64,000 nucleotides of DNA from Streptoalloteichus tenebrarius (GCF_024171885.1 NZ_JAMTCP010000011.1:1-64000), one strand, 5' to 3'; shown: positions 16,775 to 25,526, counted from the first letter of the stretch. The notes: generated from the letters alone by a model not told the origin. Program-made: numbers and translations.

Positions 16775-17455
16775 TCAGCGCGCGGCGACGGTCACTCGGG
16801 CGGGCTCCTGAGGCTTCGGCTGACGTCGACACGCTCGGTACACCGCGTACCCGAGCGCCATGACGATCTGGGCCATCGGCCAGGGCAACATGAAGTGGTC
16901 CAGCAGGGGCAGGGCGAGGACCACCGCCAGCAGGGCGGGGTGGGGCTGTGGCTCGGCCTCCCTGCCCCGCACCGCCGGCGCGGCCCTGCGCAGCCGGCCG
17001 CCGGGCTTCGCCACGGACAACCAGGTGGACACGATCAGCGCGACAAGGACGCACAGGGTTCCCCCGACCAGCTTCCCGGTCGGCGCGACGCCGCCGTGCC
17101 GCGCGGCCTCCAGCGAGGCGTCCAGCCAGGAGCCGAGCAGGACGACGCCGAGCGTGATCGCCCCGGCGGTGAGGACGAACTTCACCGCCACCCACCAGAA
17201 CCGGAAGTACCCCCACCGCGTGAGGGCGGACAACATCAGTCCCGTGTAGGCCGCGGTCTCCGCCAGCGGGGCCAGCACCTTCGCGTCCAGGAAGTCCGCG
17301 CTGGTCAGGAACGCCGGCCTGGTCTCCTCGACGCCGAGGGCGGCGCCGGCGATGAGGGTGAGCAGCACGAGCGACAGCGCCCACCAGCCCACCGAGGTCA
17401 GAACGTGCAGTGAGACCAGCACCCGTCTGAGGTGCTGGGAGAGCTTGCGGTTCAT
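16775..17455 (-). CDS. Five-helix integral membrane protein of unknown function
   Basis: A 226-residue membrane protein. Helices lie at about 13-40, 55-80 (AYTGLMLSALTRWGYF), 85-108, 125-145 and 190-215, with an Arg-rich C-terminal tail. The pattern (SVGWWALSLVLLTLI, then TRWGYFRFWWVAVKF) resembles actinobacterial DUF2269-type proteins, but no motif proves it. ATG 17455 is chosen over the longer in-frame start at 17545, whose extra 30 residues are not membrane-like. Confidence 0.65.
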   Translation of the reverse strand: MNRKLSQHLRRVLVSLHVLTSVGWWALSLVLLTLIAGAALGVEETRPAFLTSADFLDAKVLAPLAETAAYTGLMLSALTRWGYFRFWWVAVKFVLTAGAITLGVVLLGSWLDASLEAARHGGVAPTGKLVGGTLCVLVALIVSTWLSVAKPGGRLRRAAPAVRGREAEPQPHPALLAVVLALPLLDHFMLPWPMAQIVMALGYAVYRACRRQPKPQEPARVTVAAR

Positions 17456-17849
17456 GGCGCCGATGCTGCTGTCGCCCGAGGGTTGGCCACATCGGGAAAT
17501 CGCCCCGATGTGGCCTCGCTGTGTCGGGGATTCTCCCCTAGACACGGTGGCGAGGGAGTGTGCCAGGGACGCTCTCGCAATGAGCCTGTCGCCCTGGCGT
17601 CGGATGGGGTTGTCACAGGTGAGGCGACGCAGCGCGCTCGCGAGCGATACGGCGCTCTACCGAGAGCAATTCGATCTACTGTGGACAGTTCTTCCGAGAG
17701 GGCGGGATCGGGGCCGGGAGTCAGACCACGCTGTCGTCCCGGCCCCTCTGCACCTGCCCTGCCCTGCCGCGCCTTCGGCCGTCGCCAAATCTTCGGCCGC
17801 CGCCGCGCCCGTCAGCTCGGGTGGACGACCCCGTTGGGCGTCCCGCGTG
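17456..17849. other. Intergenic stretch with two hairpins
   Basis: No gene is supported. Hairpin one: GGCCACATCGGG (17485-17496) with CCCGATGTGGCC (17504-17515). Hairpin two: GGGGCCGGGA (17710-17719) with TCCCGGCCCC (17737-17746), about 100 bases past the stop of the minus-strand hydrolase and probably its terminator. A partial ACTGTGGACAGT motif lies at 17678. Confidence 0.55.
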
Positions 17850-18728
17850 TCAGCCCCGCGCCAGATTGTTCAGCAGCGAGCGGAGGATCTCCTCGGCGTG
17901 GGTCCACAGCAGCGAGCCGCCCGCCTCGGCCACGACGTGCCGCCGCGCCGTCGGGATGCGGCTGGCCAGGGTGGCGCCGAGGTCGGGGGAGTGCACCGGG
18001 CTGGTGTCCCGCCCGCCGTACCAGAGGTCGACCGGGACCGCGATGCGGGAGGGATCGAACGGCCACCGCGCCATGACCAGCACGGTGTCCCTGGCGTAGC
18101 CGGCCGGGCCCTGGGCGAACGCCTCGGTCATGGCGCGGCGCAACGCGTCGGCGAACGCCGGCTCCCGGTAGACCGCGGCGTCGGTCTCCGCGCTCTGGTT
18201 GACCGAGATCTCCCACAGCGTCTCGACGGACCCGAAGTCGGCGAACATCCGCTCGGCCCCGTCCGGGTCGGCGGCCACCGCCGCGACCAGGTCCCGCACC
18301 TCCGGGGCGAGCGTCCCCGCGAAGGCGGGCGCGGCCAGCTCGTCGCCGGAGACGACGGCCGCGGCCCTCGCGAGTCCGGCGGCCGCGCACGCCATCGCGA
18401 ACGGCGTTCCGGCGGACATGCCGACGACACCGAGGCCGGTCAGCCCCCGCTCGGCCGCGAGATGCCGCACGTCGGCGACCCAGTCGTCGAGGGTGCGCCC
18501 GGGAGCGGGGTCGGAGGCCCCGAGGCCGGGACGGTCCACCGAGACGAGCCGGACCCCGAGCCGGTCCACGGCGTCGGTCCCGAAGCCCAGCCACCTGCTC
18601 GTCGCCGCGCCGGGGCACAGCAGCACGGGGACGCCCTCCGTCGGACCCCACTCCGCCCAGCCGAGCCGACGGCCGTCGGGGAGCGTGGTCTGCCCGAGTC
18701 GGGCCGGGTCGTTGATCCCTACGTTCAT
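17850..18728 (-). CDS. Alpha/beta hydrolase, catalytic His position unusual
   Basis: Alpha/beta-fold hydrolase of 292 residues. Seen: oxyanion region LLCPGAATS, strand-4 VDRPGLGASDP, nucleophile elbow GMSAG with Ser105, and the acid-bearing strand DLWYGGRDTSPV. Where family members usually have G-H before the C-terminal helix this one has EAGGSLLWTHAEEI, so the expected His is Gly and the nearest His (277) comes six residues later. Either His277 serves, as in some close relatives, or activity is altered. Cytoplasmic; substrate unknown. Confidence 0.85.
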   Translation of the reverse strand: MNVGINDPARLGQTTLPDGRRLGWAEWGPTEGVPVLLCPGAATSRWLGFGTDAVDRLGVRLVSVDRPGLGASDPAPGRTLDDWVADVRHLAAERGLTGLGVVGMSAGTPFAMACAAAGLARAAAVVSGDELAAPAFAGTLAPEVRDLVAAVAADPDGAERMFADFGSVETLWEISVNQSAETDAAVYREPAFADALRRAMTEAFAQGPAGYARDTVLVMARWPFDPSRIAVPVDLWYGGRDTSPVHSPDLGATLASRIPTARRHVVAEAGGSLLWTHAEEILRSLLNNLARG

Positions 18729-18989
18729 GTCTCCGATGCTGAAGGGGCGTCGCCGGCAGCTCCACCCCTTTTCGCGCGGGACGACGTCGGGCTCTCCCGC
18801 GACGTGGGTCGACTGTGGACTGTCTTGTGCGGACGCGGCTCGCGGGTGGGGAGGAACATGGCGCTGCTGCGCGAGTGGTGGAGGGAAGCCTCACGGGAGA
18901 CAGCAGGTCGGATGGGCTGTCGCTTCCCAACTCACCTGATCAGGGGATGTAGGTGGCCTCGCGTGTCGCGAGCGGGTAGGGCACAAGGT

Positions 18990-19592
18990 ATGCGCAGCCA
19001 CACCCCGGTCCTCGTTCCTGCCGGCCTCGTGCTCCTGGGAGCCCTACTCACCGGGTGCGACGAGGGGCCACCCCCGCAGCAGGCCCAGATCCCGACCGCC
19101 CCGCCGAAGCTGACCACGGGCACCCGGAGCGCGCCGGGGTCCCCCGCGCCCGGCTCTCCCTCGCCCACGGCGGGCAGCGGCGCGCAGGAGGCCGTCCGCG
19201 CCCTGCGCACCGCCACCGGCGAGGTGCCCAACAGCCGCGCGTTCGACCTCGAACACGAGACGAGGGGCGGCGACCGGGTCTGGGAGGTGAAGGTCTTCGC
19301 CGACGGGCGGGAGACCAAGGTCGACGTCTCCGAGGACGGGTCCAGGGTGCTGGCCAAGAGCGACCACGACCGCCCCGACGACGACGTGCGCAAGCTGGAC
19401 GCCGCGCAGGTCGACGCCGCCCGCGCCGCCGAGATCGCCGGGCAGCGGGAGAACGGCCGGCTGACCGAGCTGGAGATCGACACGCTGCACGACGGCACGG
19501 TCGTGTGGGAGATCCACTTCGTCCGGCCCGACGGCTCGCGGTCCGAGGTCAACGTCGACGCCAGGACCGGGGAGATCACCCGCGACCGCTGA
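18990..19592 (+). CDS. PepSY-domain lipoprotein
   Basis: Secreted lipoprotein of 200 residues. The signal peptide ends in the lipobox LLTGC with the lipidated Cys23, followed by a Pro/Thr/Ser-rich linker (about 25-65) and two PepSY-like units (about 66-130 and 140-200), each with the DRVWEVKVFADG or TVVWEIHFVRPDG strand pattern. PepSY domains are held to inhibit proteases in the cell envelope. ATG 18990 is chosen because it starts a proper signal peptide with AAGG upstream; the frame is open far upstream but without coding character. Confidence 0.85.
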   Translation: MRSHTPVLVPAGLVLLGALLTGCDEGPPPQQAQIPTAPPKLTTGTRSAPGSPAPGSPSPTAGSGAQEAVRALRTATGEVPNSRAFDLEHETRGGDRVWEVKVFADGRETKVDVSEDGSRVLAKSDHDRPDDDVRKLDAAQVDAARAAEIAGQRENGRLTELEIDTLHDGTVVWEIHFVRPDGSRSEVNVDARTGEITRDR

Positions 19593-19704
19593 CCCCGCCC
19601 GCGACGAACCTGGTGCACCACTTGGTGGCCGGTGTGCTCGCGGGGCGCGATTCCGGGGTTCGTGTTCACTCTTGAGGCTCGGGTTGCGCCGGCCCGGCTG
19701 AACC

Positions 19705-19768
19705 GCGGAGATCGCGCAGGGAATTGCGGGGCAGGGCTGACCTGCGGAAATCGCGCGGGGAACTGCGG
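19705..19768. repeat. Direct repeat, two 25-base units
   Basis: GCGGAGATCGCGCAGGGAAT... (19705-19729) and its near copy at 19744-19768 (three changes). It lies just upstream of the two-block element copy B, within 408 bases that hold no gene (19593-20000). Confidence 0.65.
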
Positions 19769-19773
19769 CGGCG

Positions 19774-19887
19774 GAGTTATCCACAGTCACCCGAATTCCT
19801 CCACAGCACAGCGTGATGACCTTGGGCGCTGGGTGACGGGGCGATAGGCTGGAGCGGGGCTCGCCCCCCAGGGCGGGTGGGGGCTGT
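19774..19887. repeat. Two-block intergenic element, copy B
   Basis: Block 1 at 19774-19806 (with TTATCCACAG) and block 2 at 19842-19887 (CGATAGGCTGGAGC plus the GCCCCC...GGGGGC hairpin) match copy A at 10688-10800. The order, orientation and block spacing are kept while the middle is different. In this copy the element precedes a plus-strand gene by about 110 bases. Confidence 0.8.
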
Positions 19888-20000
19888 CCTCGGGGAGGCG
19901 TTCGCCGTGGTCCGCCTGGTCACGGCTGGTAGCGCCTGGTTGTCCGCCGCCGTACGGGGTAGCCGGGGGTGGAGGGCTGTCGCCGAGGAAAGGGGGAGCC

Positions 20001-20483
20001 ATGCGGAGTCGCGCCAGGATGGCCGGCCATGCCATCCACCCCATGCTCATCGCCTTCCCGCTGGGGTTGCTGGTCACCGCGGTCCTGTTCGACCTGCTGT
20101 TCTTCGCCACGGACCGGGACAGCTTCGCGGTCGCCGCCGCGCACACGACCGCCGTCGGCGTCGTCGGTGGCGCGGTGGCCGGCCTGTTCGGCTGGGTGGA
20201 CTGGTTCGCCGTGCCCAACGGCACCCGCGCCAAACGCATCGGCCTCGTCCACGGCCTCACCAACGTCGTCGTGCTCGTGCTGTTCGCGGTGAGCTGGGTG
20301 CTCCGCCTCGGCCAGGCGACGTGGCAGCCGCCGATCCTCGCGTTCGTGCTGGCCGTGGCCGGGCTCGCGCTCGCCACCTTCTCCGCGTGGCTGGGTGGGG
20401 AGCTGGTGGAGCGGCTGGGCATGAGCGTGGACGAGGGCGCCAACCTCAACGCGCCCAGCTCGCTGGCCCGGCCGACCCACTGA
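20001..20483 (+). CDS. DUF2231 membrane protein
   Basis: A 160-residue protein with four membrane helices matching DUF2231: GHAIHPMLIAFPLGLL (the conserved His pair in helix 1), FGWVDWFAVP, LVHGLTNVVVLVLF and the last helix at 112-130, with GGELVERLGMSVDEGA at the C-terminus. The conserved His residues suggest a cofactor or metal site; function is unproven. ATG 20001 has AAGGGGGAG upstream. Confidence 0.88.
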   Translation: MRSRARMAGHAIHPMLIAFPLGLLVTAVLFDLLFFATDRDSFAVAAAHTTAVGVVGGAVAGLFGWVDWFAVPNGTRAKRIGLVHGLTNVVVLVLFAVSWVLRLGQATWQPPILAFVLAVAGLALATFSAWLGGELVERLGMSVDEGANLNAPSSLARPTH

Positions 20484-20541
20484 GCGCCGCGTCCGTCGAA
20501 TTACCCAGGACGCGATGAGCGAGATGGCGCATCCCCATGGC

Positions 20542-20566
20542 CAGCGGAAACCGAACGTTTCCGCTG
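20542..20566 (+). terminator. Hairpin after the DUF2231 gene
   Basis: CAGCGGAAAC (20542-20551) pairs with GTTTCCGCTG (20557-20566), loop CGAAC. It lies about 60 bases past the stop and has no clear T-run. Confidence 0.6.
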
Positions 20567-20894
20567 AAGACGCATCCTGTGTTCAGGGGCCATTCGATTC
20601 GCGATTCGATTCGCTCGGATGAAGTCGGGGTGGCGCGTCCTACGGGCAGAACCCGCTTGGTGGTCAGATGCCGGTTTCGGTGGCCGGTGGACGACGAGCA
20701 GCCAGGTCGGTCACCCCGGCCTGGCGCTGGAGCTGGTCCCGCGACCCGGCCGCCGCGCCGCCGGGAACGTCGCCGCGCTGGGCATCACCGCCGATGCCAC
20801 TGGCCTGACGCTGTTCGCGGCGGTGCGGCGCGCTGACGAGCCGGGGTGTTCCCCGCGGTCGGCTTCGTGTTCGTCGCCGGCGCAGCCTCGGTCG
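20567..20894. other. Intergenic stretch, nothing recognised
   Basis: The frames here lack coding character. A short ATTCGATTCGCGATTCGATT repeat-like palindrome lies near 20591-20612; nothing else stands out. Confidence 0.4.
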
Positions 20895-21191
20895 TCAGTC
20901 GAGGCCTTCGATGATGCGGAAGTCGCGCTCGAAGCCGTCGGGGAGTTCGGCCAGCGCCTTCTGGTAGGCCGCACTCTCGTATGCGGCGACGGCCTGGTCG
21001 AAGCTGTCGAACTCGATCAGGACGACGCGCTCGGCGATTCCGGCTTCGTGTGCGACGACCCGGCTGCCGATGCCGGCGAGCACCCGCCCGCCTGCGGCCT
21101 TGACGGCCACAGCGGCCAGTTCGTTGTAGACGTCAAGCCCTTCAGGGTCTGTGATGGTGGGGTAGACGCTGACCCAGTAGCCCTTGGCCAT
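20895..21191 (-). CDS. DUF1330 protein
   Basis: A 98-residue dimeric alpha-beta barrel-type protein of family DUF1330. Seen: KGYWVSVYPTITDPEGL at the start, GGRVLAG, RVVLIEFDSFDQAVAAYES and YQKALAE in the expected order. The fold resembles antibiotic-biosynthesis monooxygenases, but no activity is proven. GGAGGAACC lies directly upstream of the ATG. It is on the same strand as, and 93 bases downstream of, the MFS gene, and could belong to the MarR-controlled set. Confidence 0.88.
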   Translation of the reverse strand: MAKGYWVSVYPTITDPEGLDVYNELAAVAVKAAGGRVLAGIGSRVVAHEAGIAERVVLIEFDSFDQAVAAYESAAYQKALAELPDGFERDFRIIEGLD

Positions 21192-21284
21192 GGTTCCTCC
21201 TGTGTTCGGAATTGATCATCAGAAACGCACTCAGATCCGTCGCCGGCGCGCTGTGGGTCAGCGAGCCGACGGGGACGACGTCGA

Positions 21285-22733
21285 TCAACCTGATGGGGCT
21301 GTGATCGGATTGGTCTCGGGTGAGCGTCCGCGGGTGAGGACGAGGCCTGTCAGCGTCGTGATCGCCATCGCGACGACGCCGACCAGCGCCGCGGTGGTGT
21401 AGGCGTCGTCGTTCGGGAAGAGGCGGCCGGTGTCGGTGCCGGCGGCCAGGACCAGACCGCCGACGGCGCTGCCCAGGGAGTACCCGACGCTGCGGACGAC
21501 GTAGTTGAAGCTCATGGCGCTCGCGGTCTCGCTCCTGGGGGTGACGGCCAGGATGACGCCGGGCATCGCGGCCGAGAAGCTGCCGACGCCGAAGCCCAGC
21601 ACGCCCATGGCCGCGAGCAGTTCGGCCAGATTGGACCGGGCGGTGGCGAACAGAACGAACCCGCCGCCGACGATGGCGGCGCTGCCGGCCAGAAGCAGGG
21701 GGCCGTCGACCCGGTCGCGGACCCGCTGTGTGAGCTTGCCGGCGACGAATCCCAGCACGGAGAACGGGATGAGGACCAGCCCCGCCACGAAGGTGCTCAG
21801 TCCGAAGCCGTAGCCGGCGCTGTGCGGCGTCTGCGCGTAGCGGGTGATGAGCGTGAGCAGGAGGTACATGCCGCTCCCGCCGACGAACATGGCGAGGTTC
21901 GCCCCGGCGACCGCCGGGTGCCGCACCGCCCGGACGTCGACCAGGGGCGTCTTGGTTCGTAGTTCGGAAACGGCCCAGACGCAGAGCAGGAGTACGGCGG
22001 CGACGGCGAGGGCCACCGCCACGGCGAGGTGTTGGCTCCACAGGCTCCTCTCGCCGGCCAGGAACAGGACGAGGAGCAGTCCACCCGCCAGGGCGAGCGC
22101 ACCGGCCACGTTCACGTGAGCGGAGCGGCCTTCGGGAGCTGCGGGCATGGAGCGCCACGCTGTCACGAAGGCGATGGCGGTGACGAGCAGGCCGAGGCCG
22201 TAGGCGGCCCGCGGTCCGCCGAACTCGGCGAGCAGCGCGGCCAGCGGGTAGCCCACCCCGGCGCCGATGATGGAGACCACTGAGATCAGGGCGATCGTGG
22301 CCGCGCCGCGCTCCTCGGGAAGGTGGTCGCGGGCCACTCCCATCATCAGCGCCGTGAGACCGAGTCCGACGCCTTGGGCCGCCCTGCCCACGAGCAGCCA
22401 GGCGAACGGCAGCGGCAGCACGGTGAGCGCGCTGCCGACGACGACGATCGCCAGCGTGGCGAGAATCGTGGCCCGCCGGTGCGGACCGGCTCCGAGCCGG
22501 CCGAGGACGGGTGTGGCGACGGCGCCGCTGAGCAGGGCGATGGTCAGCGTCCACTGCGCGCTGTCGAGGGAGACGTGGAACGTGGTCGCCACGCTGGTGA
22601 TGAGCGGCGTCCCGAGGCTGCCGACCGCCGCCACGACCAGGGCGATGAACATCAGGGCGGGGACCAGCAGACGTGACCCGGAACGTGTCAGGCCAATGCT
22701 CGCGGGCTGGTCATGAGCCTGGGACGCGGTCAC
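21285..22733 (-). CDS. MFS drug exporter (DHA2/EmrB-QacA type)
   Basis: Major facilitator of 482 residues with about 14 predicted helices, the DHA2 layout. Seen: VPALMFIALVVAAVGSLGTPLI in helix 1, the motif-A-like loop VLGRLGAGPHRR between helices 2 and 3, and the motif-C-type GVGYPLAALLAE. Such proteins export drugs or self-made metabolites by proton antiport. The gene overlaps the upstream MarR gene by four bases (ATGA-type), showing translational coupling, so it is the likely target and partner of that regulator. Confidence 0.9.
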   Translation of the reverse strand: MTASQAHDQPASIGLTRSGSRLLVPALMFIALVVAAVGSLGTPLITSVATTFHVSLDSAQWTLTIALLSGAVATPVLGRLGAGPHRRATILATLAIVVVGSALTVLPLPFAWLLVGRAAQGVGLGLTALMMGVARDHLPEERGAATIALISVVSIIGAGVGYPLAALLAEFGGPRAAYGLGLLVTAIAFVTAWRSMPAAPEGRSAHVNVAGALALAGGLLLVLFLAGERSLWSQHLAVAVALAVAAVLLLCVWAVSELRTKTPLVDVRAVRHPAVAGANLAMFVGGSGMYLLLTLITRYAQTPHSAGYGFGLSTFVAGLVLIPFSVLGFVAGKLTQRVRDRVDGPLLLAGSAAIVGGGFVLFATARSNLAELLAAMGVLGFGVGSFSAAMPGVILAVTPRSETASAMSFNYVVRSVGYSLGSAVGGLVLAAGTDTGRLFPNDDAYTTAALVGVVAMAITTLTGLVLTRGRSPETNPITAPSG

Positions 22734-23188
22734 CGGTCCGACTCCTCTCGGGCGCGGCTTTCCAGCTCCGCCAGATGCAGCAGCGCCGGAAGGGCTGCTG
22801 CCAAGGCCTCGACCTCGTCACCGGTGAGTTCGTCGATCAACCGCGCGTACGCGTCGACGCCGGCCTGGCGTCGCGTCCGGACGTACGACGCGCCGGCCTC
22901 GGTCAGGCACACCAGCGTGACCCGCTTGTCGGACGGATCCTTCTTCCGCTCGACCAGCCCGGATTCCTCCAGCGCCCGGACCAGGACGGTCATCGCGGGC
23001 TGGGTGACGCCCTCGGTCACCGCCAGATCGGTGATCCGTCGCGGGCCGGTCTTGTCCAGAGTGGCCAAGGTGGCGGCGGACGTCAGGCTCATGTCGCGGG
23101 GAAGGCGTCTCACGGCCCTGGTGGCCAGGGCGTAGAGGGCTGACCCGATGGCCTCGGATGCGCCGTGCGCGGCGTCTCGGCGACTCAC
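22730..23188 (-). CDS. MarR-family regulator
   Basis: MarR-type winged-helix repressor of 152 residues. Seen: ATLATLDKTGPRRITDLAVTEGVTQPAMTVLVRALEESGLVERKKDPSDKRVTLVCLT, i.e. recognition helix followed by the beta-wing with the conserved D-KR. It forms an operon with the MFS exporter and sits behind a 30-bp dyad that is a good autoregulatory site. Confidence 0.92.
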   Translation of the reverse strand: MSRRDAAHGASEAIGSALYALATRAVRRLPRDMSLTSAATLATLDKTGPRRITDLAVTEGVTQPAMTVLVRALEESGLVERKKDPSDKRVTLVCLTEAGASYVRTRRQAGVDAYARLIDELTGDEVEALAAALPALLHLAELESRAREESDR

Positions 23189-23195
23189 ACCGGAA

Positions 23196-23225
23196 GCATA
23201 GCAGCTTTATATAAACTCCTTATGC
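23196..23225. promoter_or_regulatory. 30-bp dyad, probable MarR operator/promoter
   Basis: GCATA (23196-23200), TTTATATAAA (23206-23215) and TATGC (23221-23225) share one centre of symmetry at 23210.5. The A/T-rich core is unlike the surrounding DNA and starts seven bases upstream of the MarR gene. Confidence 0.65.
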
Positions 23226-23239
23226 ATCTCCGGTCGGCG

Positions 23240-23388
23240 ACACCGCTGACAGCGAACCGTGCCCAGGTAGGAACCGGCCGACGCGGGGTGGTGTAGACGG
23301 CGAACGCCGTGCCGTTGACGCGGCGCAGGTACGGCTCCACGGCGTAGACCGGGTTGCGGACGATCCGGAACGGGCCGGTGGTCACCAA
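23240..23388 (-). pseudogene. Remnant of an isoprenylcysteine methyltransferase-like gene
   Basis: Minus-strand fragment VTTGPFRIVRNPVY (the RNPxY motif of the ICMT/PEMT membrane methyltransferase family) is joined directly to EPYLRRVNGTAFAVYTTP, which is normally 40-60 residues further on. So the gene has lost its N-terminus and an internal piece. Marks the start of the decayed region. Confidence 0.6.
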
Positions 23389-23669
23389 CGCGGATTGAGA
23401 AGGAGCTGGGTCGACCCGTCGAGATCAAGGGTGACGGCACGTACGGCGGTGACGAGATCCAGGACGGCAACCTTCTCGTCTTCCAACAGGACAACGAGAT
23501 CAGTCGGATGGTGAGCCTGGGCGGAGTCGCCGCGCTCGCTGTGGGGAGGTACGGTGCCGACGTCGTTCTGCGGGCGCGGGGCGGCGCCATCAAGCTGACG
23601 TTTGCCGGAGAGAACGGCCCGGTTCGTGTCACCTCCATCGTCAGCGGCTGTCGCGACCGACCATCGTGA
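23385..23669 (+). pseudogene. 3' fragment of an unknown gene
   Basis: Open frame without its own start, of good codon character: IEKELGRPVEIKGDGTYGGDE, FQQDNEISRMVSLGGVAAL, ending SIVSGCRDRPS. I do not recognise the family. It begins exactly where the ICMT-like remnant ends, so the junction is probably a deletion or insertion point. The next 200 bases show only short broken frames. Confidence 0.35.
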
Positions 23670-23879
23670 CCGTCCAGGGCGCCGCATGACTTCTCGTGGA
23701 GAAATCGGCAAGACCCGCAGTCACGTTCATGCAGGTCAAACCAAGGGACGCCTAAGAGTCGCTGCGCGCGGAGATGGTCGCCAAGGTCTACAAGGTGGGG
23801 TACGCGCACTCAGCGAGGTCGAACGGGTTCTAGTGGACACACCACGCAACCTGTTCCTGCCGGACGCCAACCTGGCGCT

Positions 23880-24385
23880 CACTTGCGACCCGTGTTCGGG
23901 TAGCTGGCACTTGGGTGACGTAGCCAGGTAGGTGGCGAGGCGGTCGAGCCCGGTGAACTGGAACAGGTGCTCCTGGTGGACGACCTGTACGACACGCAGG
24001 GCAGTGGCGGTGATCTCCGCCGCCGCGCCACTGTGGAAGCTCGCGTACAGGCTCGGCCTGTCGGTCGCGTCGGGGTCGAGTTCGGCGTCGGCGATCCTGG
24101 TCGATCTCGTGGTAGCTGTCGGCGGACCTGGTGACCAGCACCAGCGTGCCCGCCCGACGCCAGGCGGCCGGCGATCGCCGTGACGACCTGCTCTGGGCGC
24201 GGGGAGTGGTAGAGGCAGAACGCAGCGACCGCCACGTCGACACTGGCCTCCGGCAGCGGCAGTTGGTGAAGTTCGCGCATACCGTCTCCACGGCGTGTCC
24301 GCTCTGGGTGGCGTGGTCGTGGACGGTGACCAGTCGTGCTGGGGACTGATCGAGCGCGATCAGCCGCTGCGGTGCCATGCGGGCG
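23880..24385 (-). pseudogene. Broken class I SAM methyltransferase
   Basis: Pieces in three frames of the minus strand follow the order of a ubiE-type methyltransferase: RLIALDQSPARLV (cofactor region), then LPLPEASVDVAVAAFCLYHSPRP (motif after the acidic residue), then LVLVTRSADSYHEID, then FTGLDRLATYL. At least two frameshifts are needed. It abuts the degenerate end of CRISPR array 1. Confidence 0.55.
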
Positions 24386-24403
24386 GCTAGGGCGTGTCTG
24401 TCT

Positions 24404-24731
24404 GAACCATCCCCGCATGGGCGGGGCCGACATCAGCGTGTTGTAGGCGGCTAAGATCTGTGTCGAACCATCCCCGCGTGGGCGGGGCCGACACCGAGCA
24501 CGCCCTGATGTGGGGCGTGGTCGGGGAACCATCCCCGCGTGGGCGGGGCCGACGCGATCGAACGAGTCCGCAGATCGTGGCGGAACCATCCCCGCGTGGG
24601 CGGGGCCGACTGCTCGGATGTGAGCCGGATACCCAGAGCCGGAGAACCATCCCCGCGTGGGCGGGGCCGACAGCACCGCGCGCCGATAAAGAAAGCGCCG
24701 CGAGAACCATCCCCGCGTGGGCGGGGCCGAC
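24404..24731 (-). CRISPR. CRISPR array 1, type I-E-like, six repeats
   Basis: Six 28-base repeats start at 24404, 24465, 24526, 24583, 24644 and 24704. On the plus strand each reads GAACCATCCCCGCG then TGGGCGGGGCCGAC; the crRNA sense is probably the minus strand, where the stem CCCCGC/GCGGGG is followed by an ATGGTTC handle as in type I-E. Spacers are 33, 33, 29, 33 and 32 bases. The left-most repeat has GCATGG for GCGTGG, as expected of the old trailer end, so the leader should be on the right. No leader is found there; instead a gene fragment follows. No cas genes are near. Confidence 0.95.
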
Positions 24732-24992
24732 GCCTTCACGGGCAATCCGATCCCCGCCAAACCCTTCCCGTTCAAGATCTCCCGACGCGACTCCGAGGTC
24801 TTCCAACTCAACCTCACCCGCGCCGCCCCGTGCGACTGTTCCTTCGCCCTGGAACTCGACTGGGTCCTGCACGGCCAGCGCGGCAGCACCCGCATCGAAA
24901 ACCAGGGCAAACCCTTCCGCGTCCTCGTCGGAGCCGACACCCTGCCCCACTACCGCTGGGACCCGGCCAGCTCCCGCTGGACACGGCGATAA
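24732..24992 (+). pseudogene. C-terminal fragment of an unknown gene, cut by the array
   Basis: Frame with good codon use from the base after the last repeat of array 1 to a TAA at 24990: FPFKISRRDSEVFQLNLT, CDCSFALELDWVLHGQRGST, VLVGADTLPHYRWDPAS. Its only available start codons lie in the repeats, so the 5' part has been lost. Family not recognised. Confidence 0.5.
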
Positions 24993-25204
24993 CGCCGCGA
25001 CACAAGAAGTGGGGCCGTGCACGCGAGTTCGAAGGCGCAGCTGGCTTGGCTCTGCTGGTCTGTCTCTGCGTCCCTCCACCCGAGCGACCCTCAACCCGTC
25101 CGGGAACACCACCAACCGCAAGCCAACGGGCGGCCTGTCTTTGAAGTCGGAAGTCCTTGTACGCCATGGGTTTCCGATGGAGCGAACGAGCGTGAGGTCT
25201 CCAG

Positions 25205-25276
25205 GTGTCGGTCATCGTGATCTTGGCTGGGGTCGCGTTCGTTGTGGGTCTGGCTGTTGGCGCCGTCCTGCTGTGA
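25205..25276 (+). CDS. Possible 23-residue membrane peptide
   Basis: GTG-started frame encoding almost only a membrane helix (VIVILAGVAFVVGLAVGAVLL), ending ten bases before a strong terminator hairpin. The surrounding 24993-25526 otherwise holds no supported gene. It could be a truncated leader or chance. Confidence 0.25.
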   Translation: MSVIVILAGVAFVVGLAVGAVLL

Positions 25277-25286
25277 CCGGCCCTCC

Positions 25287-25320
25287 TGTGGGGAAGCCGC
25301 CGGGCGGTGGCTCCCCCACA
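25287..25320 (+). terminator. Strong hairpin
   Basis: TGTGGGG-A-AGCCGCC pairs with GGTGGCT-C-CCCCACA around GGGC; one mismatch and one G-T pair. Placed right after the possible membrane peptide. Confidence 0.6.
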
Positions 25321-25526
25321 CATCCCACACCTGGTGTATGGGCGTGTGGAGCTGAGTGGAGATGAGGTGTGAGACCACCTGGCCCGACTGCTTGGCCCGC
25401 GCTCCCAGCGACGGCTTGCGGGAGCAGGAGGAACGAACGCGGCAGGTCCTGATCGGCCAGGCGGCTTCACGCTTCACCCGCGCGGCCGATGAGTCTTTCA
25501 CCGCATCCTGGCTACTTCCCGTGATC

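Noticed and set aside
17352-19592. 746-codon plus-strand frame ending in the PepSY protein
   Set aside because: Only the last 201 codons, from a proper signal peptide, look coding; the rest mirrors the minus-strand hydrolase.
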